DNA of 64,000 nucleotides, from contig JAWKTX010000004.1 of assembly GCA_041398825.1 (NCBI GenBank), positions 124,001-188,000 on the forward strand. The letters are read 5' to 3'. The stretch's first letter is position 1; each line of letters starts with the position of its first letter. The position numbers and the translations under genes were made by a program. This document shows, in pieces, positions 35,305 to 44,555 of this stretch. Origin of the DNA: Planctomycetaceae bacterium (GTDB lineage Bacteria > Planctomycetota > Planctomycetia > Planctomycetales > Planctomycetaceae). Below the pieces are notes generated by a model. It was not told where the DNA came from, ran no database searches, and was given only the letters and a program-made list of their open reading frames with translations.

Positions 35305-37839
35305 CTACTCTTCGGCAGCAGCAGCAACCGTCTCTGCAGGTGTCTCGTCTTCACTGGCGCCGTCGAAATTCAACTGTTTCTGATCGCCGACCTCTTTAAC
35401 AGAAACGCGGATGACGTTTTGACCATCGAACGTGCCACGCAGCAATTCTTCGGACAACGGATCTTCGATAAATCGTTCGACGCTTCGTCGCAACGGGCGG
35501 GCACCATAGTCGAGCCCGTCGTCTGCTTCGCCCTTGTCGATGATAAAGCCACGAGCCTCGTCGGAGAGTTCGAGACGTTTGCCTCGTTCTCTCAATCGGT
35601 CGTAGACCTTCTTGAGCTCGATATCGACGATCTCCATGAGTTCAACGCGAGTCAGCTTGCGGAAGACAACGACTTCGTCGAGTCGCCCCAGGAACTCCGG
35701 CTTGAACTGACGCTGCAGTTCATGCATCAGGTGAGTTTTCATTTCGTCATACGTTTTCTCGGTGTCCTTTTCCCGAAGCGTATGCAGCCCCATGCTTCCA
35801 CCGTGTGCCATTTTGCTGGCACCAGCGTTGGTAGTCATGATCAGCACGACGTTCTTGAAGTCGACTCGGCGACCAAAACTATCTGTCAGATGGCCTTCTT
35901 CCATAATCTGAAGAAGCATGTTGAAGACGTCTGGATGTGCCTTTTCGATTTCGTCCAGCAGCACGACGGCGTAGGGACGACGGCGAATCTTCTCAGTCAG
36001 CTGACCGCCTTCTTCAAATCCGACGTACCCCGGAGGAGCACCGATGAGTCGACTGACATTGTGCTTTTCCATGTATTCCGACATGTCAATCTGGATCAGG
36101 CTGTCTTCATTCCCAAACATAAATTCGGCAAGAGTTTTCGCAAGAAGCGTCTTACCCACACCTGTTGGGCCCGAAAACAGGAACGCTCCCGTTGGGCGTT
36201 TTGGATCTTTCAAGCCGCTGCGACTGCGACGGACAGCTCGACAAACCTGCTTGATGGCTTCTTCCTGGCTGATGACGCGTTTGTGCAGCTCCTGCTCCAT
36301 CTGGAGCAGCCGCACGGCGTCTTCGCTGGACAGGCGTGTCAGCGGAATGCCGGTCATTTTTGCAACCACTTCCGCAACGACTTCTGCGTCCACGACACCA
36401 TCGGTCTGGCGGGACTTTTCCCGCCATTCTTCGGTGAGTTGATCTTTCTTGCGTCGCAGCTTGTCGGCCTGATCACGGAAGGACGCAGCCTTTTCAAACT
36501 TCTGTTCTGCGACCGCATCTTCTTTCGATTGATTCAGACGCTGAATCTCTTCTTCCAGTTCCTTCAGATCTGGTGGACGCACCATAGACTTGAGACGGAC
36601 GCGAGCACCTGCCTCGTCTATCACGTCGATAGCTTTGTCGGGCAGGCAGCGAGCTGTGATGTAGCGCGACGACATTTCGACGGCTGTTTCCAGGGCGTCG
36701 TCCGTGATCTGGACGCGATGGTGCTCTTCGTAACGATCGCGAAGTCCCTTTAGAATTTCGACCGCCTGATCCGGTGTTGGAGGTTCGACCATTACGGTCT
36801 GGAAACGGCGTTCCAGAGCACCGTCTTTTTCGATGTATTTGCGGTACTCATCCAGCGTGGTCGCACCGATACACTGCAGCTCGCCGCGGCTGAGGGCAGG
36901 TTTCAGCACATTGGACGCATCAATGGCGCCTTCAGCTCCGCCTGCTCCCACCAGAGTGTGCAATTCATCGATGAACAGGATTGTGTTACGAGCGCGACGA
37001 ACTTCGTTCATCACAGCCTTGATCCGCTCTTCGAATTGGCCTCGATACTTTGTTCCGGCAACCATCATTGCCAGGTCGAGCACAATGATGCGACGATCCG
37101 CGAGGATGTCCGGCACGTTGCCATCGACCACCATCTGAGCAAAACCTTCGACGATCGCCGTTTTTCCAACACCTGCTTCACCGAGGAGGACAGGGTTGTT
37201 TTTCTGGCGACGGCAAAGGATCTGAATGACTCGTTCAATTTCGCGTTCACGCCCGATGACCGGGTCAAGTTTCTTTTGACGGGCTAGTTCGGTGAGGTCA
37301 CGGCCAAAACTGTCCAGTGCGGGCGTTTTGCTTCGTGAGCCACCTTTTTGTGGTCCGGCCGCACCACCACGTTCTTCCGACCCTGCTTCGGCGGCTTCCA
37401 TCCCGTGGCCAAGCAGATTCAGTACTTCATCGCGAACATCTTCGAGCTTCATGCCAAGGTTCATCAGAACCTGTGCAGCGACGCCTTCCTGCTCCCGAAG
37501 CAGGCCCAGCAAAAGGTGTTCTGTGCCGACGTAGTTGTGATTCAGGTTGCGGGCTTCGTCCATCGCGTACTCAATCACCTTCTTCGCGCGAGGTGTTTGA
37601 GGAAGCTTGCCCATCGTGACCATGTCGGGGCCAGTTTGAACGATCTTTTCGACTTCGATTCGAATTTTGCGCAGATCGACGTCCAGATTCTTCAGGACGT
37701 TGGCAGCAACCCCGGACCCTTCTTTGACGAGGCCCAGCAAAATGTGTTCTGTTCCGATGTATTCGTGATTGAACCGCTGCGCCTCCTGGTTGGCCAGTTG
37801 CATCACTTTTCGTGCACGGTCGGTAAAGCGTTCGTACAT
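35305..37839 (-). CDS. clpC: ATP-dependent Clp protease ATP-binding subunit ClpC
   Basis: 844 residues from ATG at 37839, chosen because a GAGGAAG site lies 5 bp upstream and because MYERFTDRARKVMQLANQEA is the universal ClpC start (the frame extends to 37875). Clp-N repeats are at residues 1-150 ('YIGTEHILLGLVKEGSGVAA', 'YVGTEHLLLGLLREQEGVAA'). AAA1 has Walker A GEAGVGKTAIVEG and Walker B FIDELHTLVG; a UVR-type middle segment follows (EQKFEKAASFRDQADKLRRK); AAA2 has GPTGVGKTLLAKTLAEFMFG and VVLLDEIEKAHPDV. ClpC unfolds proteins and passes them to ClpP, in general and stress proteolysis. clpP is not in the window. The C-terminal 'DETPAETVAAAAEE' tail is typical. Confidence 0.97.
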   Translation of the reverse strand: MYERFTDRARKVMQLANQEAQRFNHEYIGTEHILLGLVKEGSGVAANVLKNLDVDLRKIRIEVEKIVQTGPDMVTMGKLPQTPRAKKVIEYAMDEARNLNHNYVGTEHLLLGLLREQEGVAAQVLMNLGMKLEDVRDEVLNLLGHGMEAAEAGSEERGGAAGPQKGGSRSKTPALDSFGRDLTELARQKKLDPVIGREREIERVIQILCRRQKNNPVLLGEAGVGKTAIVEGFAQMVVDGNVPDILADRRIIVLDLAMMVAGTKYRGQFEERIKAVMNEVRRARNTILFIDELHTLVGAGGAEGAIDASNVLKPALSRGELQCIGATTLDEYRKYIEKDGALERRFQTVMVEPPTPDQAVEILKGLRDRYEEHHRVQITDDALETAVEMSSRYITARCLPDKAIDVIDEAGARVRLKSMVRPPDLKELEEEIQRLNQSKEDAVAEQKFEKAASFRDQADKLRRKKDQLTEEWREKSRQTDGVVDAEVVAEVVAKMTGIPLTRLSSEDAVRLLQMEQELHKRVISQEEAIKQVCRAVRRSRSGLKDPKRPTGAFLFSGPTGVGKTLLAKTLAEFMFGNEDSLIQIDMSEYMEKHNVSRLIGAPPGYVGFEEGGQLTEKIRRRPYAVVLLDEIEKAHPDVFNMLLQIMEEGHLTDSFGRRVDFKNVVLIMTTNAGASKMAHGGSMGLHTLREKDTEKTYDEMKTHLMHELQRQFKPEFLGRLDEVVVFRKLTRVELMEIVDIELKKVYDRLRERGKRLELSDEARGFIIDKGEADDGLDYGARPLRRSVERFIEDPLSEELLRGTFDGQNVIRVSVKEVGDQKQLNFDGASEDETPAETVAAAAEE

Positions 37840-38297
37840 TCGACTTCCTCTTCGCTTTGGTTTCTGACCAGTCATGCCGGTCGAACAAATTCAGAACCCT
37901 TCGCGGCTTTTGGCTTTCGACCTTCAACCACGCGTTTGCCGGTTACATATCATCAAGAAATCGCTTTCCGGCCATTTGACAACTTTAGCGGTCAAATGCT
38001 GACCGCTCGGACATTTTTCCGGATCTCTTTCAAACCGAGTCCACCCGAGACCTGACATGTCGATTCTGACACTACCAGTCCACCGGAGGATTGCCCCCAT
38101 CAAGCCCGCGAATTACCGTCAATTGTCATTTTCCACACAACCCAATCGCCCCGTCACACTGACAGTTTGACATACTGAACACTCTTCAGCGAATTGCATG
38201 CCGAATCATAGGGTGCGCTGAGGAATGCGGCAAGACATGAGTTTTGAACGGTCACTCTCAATGCGTGCAGAATGGCTCCCCAATCCCTTCGCAGCTT
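37840..38297. other. Intergenic upstream of clpC
   Basis: About 460 bp containing the clpC ribosome site and presumably its promoter. Neither a CIRCE element nor a CtsR-type direct repeat was found. No gene is recognised here. Confidence 0.5.
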
Positions 38298-38711
38298 TCA
38301 AAACAGGCGCCGTCCCGCGGAATCCAGCGGATCGTCATCGATATTCGCATCTTCCGAACTTTTGTTCTTTTTGGCCCCCGACTTTGGGTTTGAAGAGCTC
38401 GCAGTCCCGGTCTCCGTGCGATTGAGCGATGAACTTCCGTCAAACGATTCGGTTTCTATTTCCTCCGGTGAATCCCCCAGTCGCGTCACAATCTCAATTC
38501 GCTGGGCAGCCCCATCGAGCCGACGGTGACATTGGCGCAGCAACGTCATACCGCGTTCAAACGACTGCAGCGAATCGTCGAGCGATTCTTTGCCTGATTC
38601 AAGACGCGCAACAATCTCCCCCAGTTCCTCCATGGCAGCTTCAATAGAGACTGAGCCGCTGGCAGGGTCTTCCGCTTTTGAGGCGTCCGTCTGTGATTTC
38701 CTTTTTGCCAT
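38298..38711 (-). CDS. xseB: Exodeoxyribonuclease VII small subunit
   Basis: 137 residues from ATG at 38711. The core 'SIEAAMEELGEIVARLESGK' and 'SLDDSLQSFERGMTLLRQCH' followed by 'RRLDGAAQRIEIVTRLGD' is the XseB three-helix signature (LE.IV..LE.G...L...L..FE.G..L...C...L..A..RI). The usual protein is about 80 residues; here a Ser/Glu/Asn-rich tail of about 50 residues is added. XseB binds XseA to degrade single-stranded DNA. xseA is not next to it; instead the deoxyhypusine-synthase-like gene precedes it by 3 bp on the same strand. Confidence 0.9.
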   Translation of the reverse strand: MAKRKSQTDASKAEDPASGSVSIEAAMEELGEIVARLESGKESLDDSLQSFERGMTLLRQCHRRLDGAAQRIEIVTRLGDSPEEIETESFDGSSSLNRTETGTASSSNPKSGAKKNKSSEDANIDDDPLDSAGRRLF

Positions 38712-38714
38712 GGA

Positions 38715-39707
38715 TCACCATCCCAGCACATGTGCAAAAATCAAAGGTGCGACAATGGTCGCGTCCGATTCGATGATGTACTTCGGTGTTTCCACTCCAA
38801 GTTTTCCCCAGGTGATTTTTTCATTGGGGACTGCGCCTGAATAGCTGCCGTAACTGGTTGTCGAATCGCTGATCTGACAGAAGTAACCCCACAACGGAAC
38901 ATTGGTTCGTTCCAGATCCTGATGGAGCATCGGAACAACGCAAATCGGAAAGTCACCGGCAATCCCGCCGCCAATCTGAAACATGCCGATCTGGCTTGTT
39001 TCAGATGTTTTCGAGTAGAACTCTGCCAGCCAGGTCATGTACTCAATGCCTGTTCGCACGGTATGGACATTCCTGACATCGCCGCGAATTACTGCCGCTG
39101 CATACATGTTTCCAAGCGTGGAATCTTCCCAGCCAGGAACAACGATGGGAATGTTCTTTTCGGCCGCGGCCAGCATCCACGAATCCTTTGGGTCGATCTG
39201 GTAGAACTCCGCATACTTGCCACTGCGGAGGACCTGCCAGAAGAATTCATGAGGAAAATATCTTTCGCCGGCCTGATCTGCAGCTGTCCAGACTTCCAGC
39301 ATCGCCGATTCCATCCGCCGCATGGCCTCGGCTTCAGGAATGCAGGTGTCTGTCACACGATTCATGTGGCGATCCAGCAGAGCTTGTTCGTCCTGTGGAG
39401 TCAGTTCGCGATAGTGCGGGACTCGCTCGTAGTAGTCGTGCGCCACCAGATTGAAGACGTCTTCTTCAAGATTCGCCCCCGTACAACAGATCAATTGAAT
39501 CTTGTCCTGCCGGATCATTTCCGCAAGTGACAATCCCAGTTCAGCGGTACTCATCGCGCCTGCAAGGCACACCATCATACTTCCAACGGATTCAAGATGT
39601 TTCCGATAGCCGTTGGCAGCGTCCACAAGAGACGCCGCGTTGAAGTGACGGTAGTGGTGATTGATGAACTGAGTAACGGGGCCTTCCCGTCGAACTTGCT
39701 CGGTCAT
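38715..39707 (-). CDS. Deoxyhypusine synthase-like protein
   Basis: 330 residues from ATG at 39707. 'VCLAGAMSTAELGLSLAEMI', 'LICCTGANLEEDVFNLVAHD' and 'QIGGGIAGDFPICVVPM' match the NAD-binding core of deoxyhypusine synthase, and 'GAVPNEKITWGKLG' contains the catalytic Lys (about 302) that in eukaryotes forms the imine with the aminobutyl group. Bacteria lack eIF5A, so the substrate differs; homologues are thought to use spermidine-like donors, for example to form homospermidine. It overlaps no gene but is followed 3 bp later by xseB, implying co-transcription. Family call strong, reaction uncertain. Confidence 0.9.
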   Translation of the reverse strand: MTEQVRREGPVTQFINHHYRHFNAASLVDAANGYRKHLESVGSMMVCLAGAMSTAELGLSLAEMIRQDKIQLICCTGANLEEDVFNLVAHDYYERVPHYRELTPQDEQALLDRHMNRVTDTCIPEAEAMRRMESAMLEVWTAADQAGERYFPHEFFWQVLRSGKYAEFYQIDPKDSWMLAAAEKNIPIVVPGWEDSTLGNMYAAAVIRGDVRNVHTVRTGIEYMTWLAEFYSKTSETSQIGMFQIGGGIAGDFPICVVPMLHQDLERTNVPLWGYFCQISDSTTSYGSYSGAVPNEKITWGKLGVETPKYIIESDATIVAPLIFAHVLGW

Positions 39708-40001
39708 GACTGGACGATTTCACTGATGAACGAAACACTGCAGCGTGTGCAGCGCGAAACAGAAACGTACGGAAACGGATGTTAGTCGGCTTGTCTTAAG
39801 ATTGAAATCTCACGCAGCAGACGACGTCTGTGAAATCTCATGACGAGTACTGTTTTCCCGCCGAGAAGCGACCTGAAGTCGGAGAATTCTGATGGCCCGG
39901 GCGTCATGAACCCAGGAATCGAAGGAGCTTTTCAGGCGGCCGTACGAATGGAACGGGCCTGACACTTCAAAGCAAGCGCGACCGTAATCGTCAGAGATTT
40001 C
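39708..40001. other. Intergenic, no gene recognised
   Basis: About 290 bp between the start of the deoxyhypusine-synthase-like gene and the end of the multidomain gene. No repeat, RNA or conserved site was found. Confidence 0.4.
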
Positions 40002-42182
40002 TTAGTCCAGGATATATTCAACATAACCCAGGTGCATTTCGTCAGTCGTTTGCGGCCCCCAACGAACAGTCCTGTTCGGATCAGGATTCGCGGGATTGTC
40101 GGAACTATTGTCGAACCATGCCGTAAATACGATCTGATCGCCGCGATGGACCTGCAATGGTTCCGCGTACCGGTAAAGCAATTGCCAGTTGAAATCGTAT
40201 CGGGGGATATCCAGAAGCGTCGTCGTGGATCGGTTCGATACCAATTCAAATCGCGCAGCCTTTCCACGCAGATGCATGTGTGGCAGAAATGCAAGCACTT
40301 TTGCATCCGCGGGCACCAGTAGCTTCGCCACTTCACGATGATTGTCCGCGCCTGGGGGAATTCGTAAGCGGGGATTGACGATGCCGGTCACTTTCACTTC
40401 ATGCTTCGGAGGATGTTCAGCATAGACAAGACCGATCCGAGTCTGGTCGGTCGTAGCCGCACCGTTAGGGGTGTAATGCATTTGAAACCGCAACCGTGCA
40501 TGGCGAGGCAACTTTTTTCCGTATCCGTCCGGATACGTCAGAGTACTGTTGCCGGGGACGTAGATACCCCAGTAACCACGACTTTCGTCCGCAATGGAAT
40601 CGCGAGTACTGCCATCGCCATCCTGAACGAACACGAGAACGTGATGAACGACTTCAGGTGCTCCCGGACGAACTTCGATTGCCTTCACCCACTTGTCTTC
40701 CGGGAGATTTGTTTCCACAACAACATTCTGATATGGCATGGTCCCCGTAGCCTTCACGGCAACCGGATACTTAAATTCAAAGATTGCGTCCGGCTCACCA
40801 ATCGCCCATTCGTTCGGATAAGTTTTTGGGATCACGGCATCCATTGGGTTTCCTTCGGCTCGATTGCCGGAAATCCAGGCAAGCAAATCCTGACGTTCAG
40901 ACGCAGACAGCGATCGATCATTGATCCACGGACTATGTTGCCGGGAACCTGGGAGAAGTTCACCCGAAGCAGAATCCCCTGCATCGTTGTCCGAACGTGC
41001 AGCAAACCATGGTGGCATCACACCGCGAGCGACAACGTCACGGATCATGGGAGCATGAGCCACGACATCCGCGTAACTTTCAAGCGAAAATGGAGCCACG
41101 CCACCATCGCGGTGACATTCAACACAGTGCCGCTGCATGAGCCGCGAGATTCTTCCGTGCCAGGTGACGACAGACTCATTCGGATGCAAATGATTCGCAT
41201 CCGATGGTTCAAGCACCCAATTCAGCAGGCACCCCGGAGCATCTGTCGCCGTGACCAGAGGCTGACGATCTGCCAACAAAGCCTCCAGGGCGTCCGACAG
41301 AAAGCTCTTTCGCGGGGCGTCATGCGAATATCCCAGACCATACTGATCATCAACTGCGCCATGGAATACCACTGTTCGTGAACGGTCAACGACAATGACA
41401 TCGGTGGTAGATGCCGCCCCAATGGCTTCGGCCACGGCTTCATCCGGGTCAATCAGATAAAGGCAACCTTCTGCCAGAGTCTTACGAGCAGTATCAATAT
41501 CGGAGCGTTTATCGCTTGCCATCGGATTCACGCAGACAAACTGAACGCCGCGCGAAGAGTATTCATGGGACAACCGGGCAAGTGTCGGCAGGTATTTCCT
41601 GCTTAAAGGACAGCTGGTACTGGTCATTGCGAACACGACAAGGCTGTGCGGTTCCCGCGGATCACTCAGAAGCTGACTCAATTTTTGCGAAGAACCATCG
41701 ATGTCCTCAATCTGGAGATCAGCAACCAGATCGCCTACACCATGTTCTCCGGGGGATAAGAGATCAGGCCCTTTGCGAACCGAATCTGCTGCATCGACAG
41801 TGGCCCCGACACTGTCCGGCCTCGGTGACGGTTTCACGGAAGGACCTGGAATTTGCTCTTTCATCTCCATTCGCTTCAAGACACCGGCAACAACGCCAGC
41901 GCGAGCTTCCTCCAGAGTCACTTCCCCATTCTTATCTGCATCAAGCCGACCAAAAATATCGGGGCGGGGCAATTCCGCCGGAGTAAGTTTGCCATCGCGA
42001 TTGGCATCCAGCCGCTGAAACCGTTCCAGCAGTGGCCTGCCCCTGGTTGACAATTCGTCCGTTGCACCAGCGGCAGAGTAAACGGTTGCCGGCAGAGCCA
42101 GTAAAATCATCACGCCCAGGAGCCCCAAAGCCAGACCGGGATTGTCTTTTCGGGCTTGATGGGCAGCAGATTCTGTAGTCAC
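40002..42182 (-). CDS. Multidomain secreted protein: EF-hands, redoxin, cytochrome c and copper-monooxygenase-like domains
   Basis: 726 residues from GTG at 42182, chosen because AGGAG lies 6 bp upstream; a longer ATG frame from 42248 lacks a ribosome site. A membrane segment (LALGLLGVMILLALPATVYS) is followed by two EF-hand loops ('RLDANRDGKLTPAEL', 'RLDADKNGEVTLEEA'), a thioredoxin/AhpC-like domain ('VVFAMTSTSCPLSRKYLPTL', a single Cys rather than CxxC), a haem motif CVECH ('LMQRHCVECHRDGGVAPF'), and a C-terminal region like copper type II ascorbate-dependent monooxygenases (PHM) with 'VVHHVLVFVQDGD', 'RFQMHYTPNGAATT' and 'LPHMHLRGKAARFEL' (H-M-H). The architecture is known in planctomycetes; the substrate is unknown. 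Confidence 0.88.
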   Translation of the reverse strand: MTTESAAHQARKDNPGLALGLLGVMILLALPATVYSAAGATDELSTRGRPLLERFQRLDANRDGKLTPAELPRPDIFGRLDADKNGEVTLEEARAGVVAGVLKRMEMKEQIPGPSVKPSPRPDSVGATVDAADSVRKGPDLLSPGEHGVGDLVADLQIEDIDGSSQKLSQLLSDPREPHSLVVFAMTSTSCPLSRKYLPTLARLSHEYSSRGVQFVCVNPMASDKRSDIDTARKTLAEGCLYLIDPDEAVAEAIGAASTTDVIVVDRSRTVVFHGAVDDQYGLGYSHDAPRKSFLSDALEALLADRQPLVTATDAPGCLLNWVLEPSDANHLHPNESVVTWHGRISRLMQRHCVECHRDGGVAPFSLESYADVVAHAPMIRDVVARGVMPPWFAARSDNDAGDSASGELLPGSRQHSPWINDRSLSASERQDLLAWISGNRAEGNPMDAVIPKTYPNEWAIGEPDAIFEFKYPVAVKATGTMPYQNVVVETNLPEDKWVKAIEVRPGAPEVVHHVLVFVQDGDGSTRDSIADESRGYWGIYVPGNSTLTYPDGYGKKLPRHARLRFQMHYTPNGAATTDQTRIGLVYAEHPPKHEVKVTGIVNPRLRIPPGADNHREVAKLLVPADAKVLAFLPHMHLRGKAARFELVSNRSTTTLLDIPRYDFNWQLLYRYAEPLQVHRGDQIVFTAWFDNSSDNPANPDPNRTVRWGPQTTDEMHLGYVEYILD

Positions 42183-42398
42183 AAAACACTCCTGATTGCT
42201 TGACGGACGATCGCTGGATTTCGAGCAGAGCGTGGATGACGGTATCAACTCTCGAAGTCACGAGGAAGTGCCGGATAATTCCCGGTTCGTTTCCGAAGGC
42301 CAATTCCTGGGCAAGGATTCCTGAAGTGTGACACTCCGATGCCAGGTTGTTCGCGTGCGCAAGGGTATCGGCTCTCTCCAACTTGTCCACACGGCTCT

Positions 42399-44384
42399 TT
42401 ACAGCTCTCTGACAATGGTTGCAAGTTGATCCTTCAATCCAACAACAGTTCTGTATTCGTCTGATTGCGTCAGGGTGGCGGCAGCCCGCAGCTCTTCAGG
42501 CAACGTTCCCAGCAGTTCGGAATGGATCAGTTGAGTCAGCCACTCTGCCCGCCGAGCCATGAACGCCGAATGTAACTGATTAAACCACGCCTGAAGTAAA
42601 CCAGATCCTGTACTTGCAGCGTTTGAAACAGCGGCTTCACCCGCCAGGGCCGCTGTGGCCCCACCAGCCACATCCGCAACCACATGAACAACGGCCTGAG
42701 CTGCTGCGTCCGCAACGAATGGAGCAACGACTTCCCCGGCGGGACCGAATCCAATTGTGAACATCACTACGCTCGTGACGGGTCTCACCGCGGCACTAAC
42801 ATTGTTGAGCTGCCCGTAAAGCTTAAAAACTTCAGGGCTGTCTTCACGAAAACGAGTCATCTGATTTTCGACAACTGTGGACAGCTCGCTGTCGAAATCA
42901 ATCTGTTCATGCATGGATTTCAACTGACGAATCAGGTCCGATCTTGAGGCGCCTTCGAGAACGGATTCGATTCTCGGACGAATCAAATGATTCCCCGACT
43001 CCGCCATCCACTGAAGTTTGTCGAACAGTTCTTCCACAACTTCCAGAACGGCCGACCACTCGCGCTGCCGATATTCCTGCATGGGAGGAACAGGCTCTCC
43101 TGAAATTGCATTTCTGGCTGCCCTGAGTGGCCAGAGGATCCCTGCACCGATCGTGTTGTAAAACCCATTCACTCGGCGAGCCCAGCCGTGCTGGCGATGT
43201 TGCCACCAATCGCGAATGTGACGAACGATTTCACTGTTGGCTGGCGCGGGCCAGTTCCTGATCTTCAGGGCGGTTTCGGATGTCAGACGTTCCGACGTCG
43301 TCGCCAGCTCGCGACTTGCCGCGCTAAGTTCGCGCAGCCAGTTCGGCAAGCCCCGGGATTCATTCAGGATCTCGTGCAGCGATCCTTTCAATGTCCGCAT
43401 ACGGATTTCACGAAAACGGAGCCTCGCCAATTCCGCCGATAGATCGTGGGGCACATCATCGACCGGTACCTGGTCTGCGCCCCAGCCATCCGGCACGGGC
43501 CAGGGACGTTCGAAAAACGGAAGCCGAAGTTCGTCAGCTGCCCGACGATCGCCTGGTGCAATGAACAATGCGTCAGGTTGAATACCAGTTTCGTCACAGA
43601 AAGTCTTCACCCAGATCGGCCAGTATTCTTCGTCTTCCGGGATCAGACACTGATTGAAGACGACGATGACCGCCTTGTCTTCAGAACCCGCCTTTCGAAA
43701 GAATTCTTTGACCGCAGCATCGTTGTATTTCTGCTGGGTGAGCACTGCGATGAGGACATCCGCGCTGCGACGCACAGCGTCAGCGCGCAGCCAGTTGACT
43801 CGCGCATCGCTGTCGATATCGGGCGTATCCAGCACCAGCAGCGATGGTGGTAGTTCCGGAGCTGTTCGCCAGAACAAAAGATTGGCGTCCGTTTCCTGCA
43901 ATGCTTCATCTGCGTCATGCCACGATCGCAGGTCGAAATCAGGAAAGACGGATTGCAGCGAATGCTGCTCCGAAAAATTCTGCGGAACCAGGCAGACGGG
44001 ATGCTTTGTTCCTGAAGCCAGTGGACTACTGGCACTGGCTTTGCAGCCAGCCAGGTGATTGAAGACGACACTCTTGCCAATATTGGTACCACCAACAACT
44101 GCCACGACCAACCAGGCCTGTTCGCCCAGTTGCGGTGCCAGCTTTTGCCTCAGCAGGTCAAACCATTCACGCGTATCAAGAGGTTTCGCCTGAAGAAACT
44201 GTGCGCTGGATTCCAGTTTCGTCAGCGCCGACAACAGCAGCTGGACCGTCACAGCGCACGACTGAAACACAGATTGTCCATGCGCCTGTCCCGCATCCGA
44301 ACTCGTCGATGCGGGAATCTGGTCACGGTTTGAAAGTTGATCGGACATAAGAAGCCACGAAGGGTTGGAAACAGCACTGACCAT
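42399..44384 (-). CDS. Dynamin-like / ribosome-binding-type GTPase
   Basis: 661 residues from ATG at 44384 (ATG 44348 is also possible). The P-loop 'VVGGTNIGKSVVFNHL' (about 98-105) and the switch 'LLVLDTPDIDSDARVNWLRA' with an Asn-Gln/Cys pair in 'VIVVFNQCLIPEDEE' give a TRAFAC-type GTPase; the usual NKxD is replaced by 'FNQC', which is odd. After a long helical stalk a hydrophobic C-terminal region (about 530-610) reads 'VVMFTIGFGPAGEVVAPFVA' and 'VVHVVADVAGGATAALAGEA', suggesting membrane insertion as in bacterial dynamin-like proteins. Role could be membrane remodelling or stress protection. It stands alone. Confidence 0.8.
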   Translation of the reverse strand: MVSAVSNPSWLLMSDQLSNRDQIPASTSSDAGQAHGQSVFQSCAVTVQLLLSALTKLESSAQFLQAKPLDTREWFDLLRQKLAPQLGEQAWLVVAVVGGTNIGKSVVFNHLAGCKASASSPLASGTKHPVCLVPQNFSEQHSLQSVFPDFDLRSWHDADEALQETDANLLFWRTAPELPPSLLVLDTPDIDSDARVNWLRADAVRRSADVLIAVLTQQKYNDAAVKEFFRKAGSEDKAVIVVFNQCLIPEDEEYWPIWVKTFCDETGIQPDALFIAPGDRRAADELRLPFFERPWPVPDGWGADQVPVDDVPHDLSAELARLRFREIRMRTLKGSLHEILNESRGLPNWLRELSAASRELATTSERLTSETALKIRNWPAPANSEIVRHIRDWWQHRQHGWARRVNGFYNTIGAGILWPLRAARNAISGEPVPPMQEYRQREWSAVLEVVEELFDKLQWMAESGNHLIRPRIESVLEGASRSDLIRQLKSMHEQIDFDSELSTVVENQMTRFREDSPEVFKLYGQLNNVSAAVRPVTSVVMFTIGFGPAGEVVAPFVADAAAQAVVHVVADVAGGATAALAGEAAVSNAASTGSGLLQAWFNQLHSAFMARRAEWLTQLIHSELLGTLPEELRAAATLTQSDEYRTVVGLKDQLATIVREL

Positions 44385-44555
44385 CGATCCGCTGGAAAAG
44401 GTGCCGCAAGTCGATCAATGGTTTGCCTGAAAATCAGGCGTCAGTTTAACCGGGCCTCGCTGGCTCTGCGAACCTTCCACCCGCGTGGTGAAGGCAACTC
44501 GAGGATTTGAGCGACTCCGTCCGTTTTACAGGCGGCTCAAACCGAGGAGAAAGCT

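Noticed and set aside
35419..36753. 444-codon plus-strand frame
   Set aside because: It lies fully antisense to clpC, whose frame is certain, and its translation has no family.
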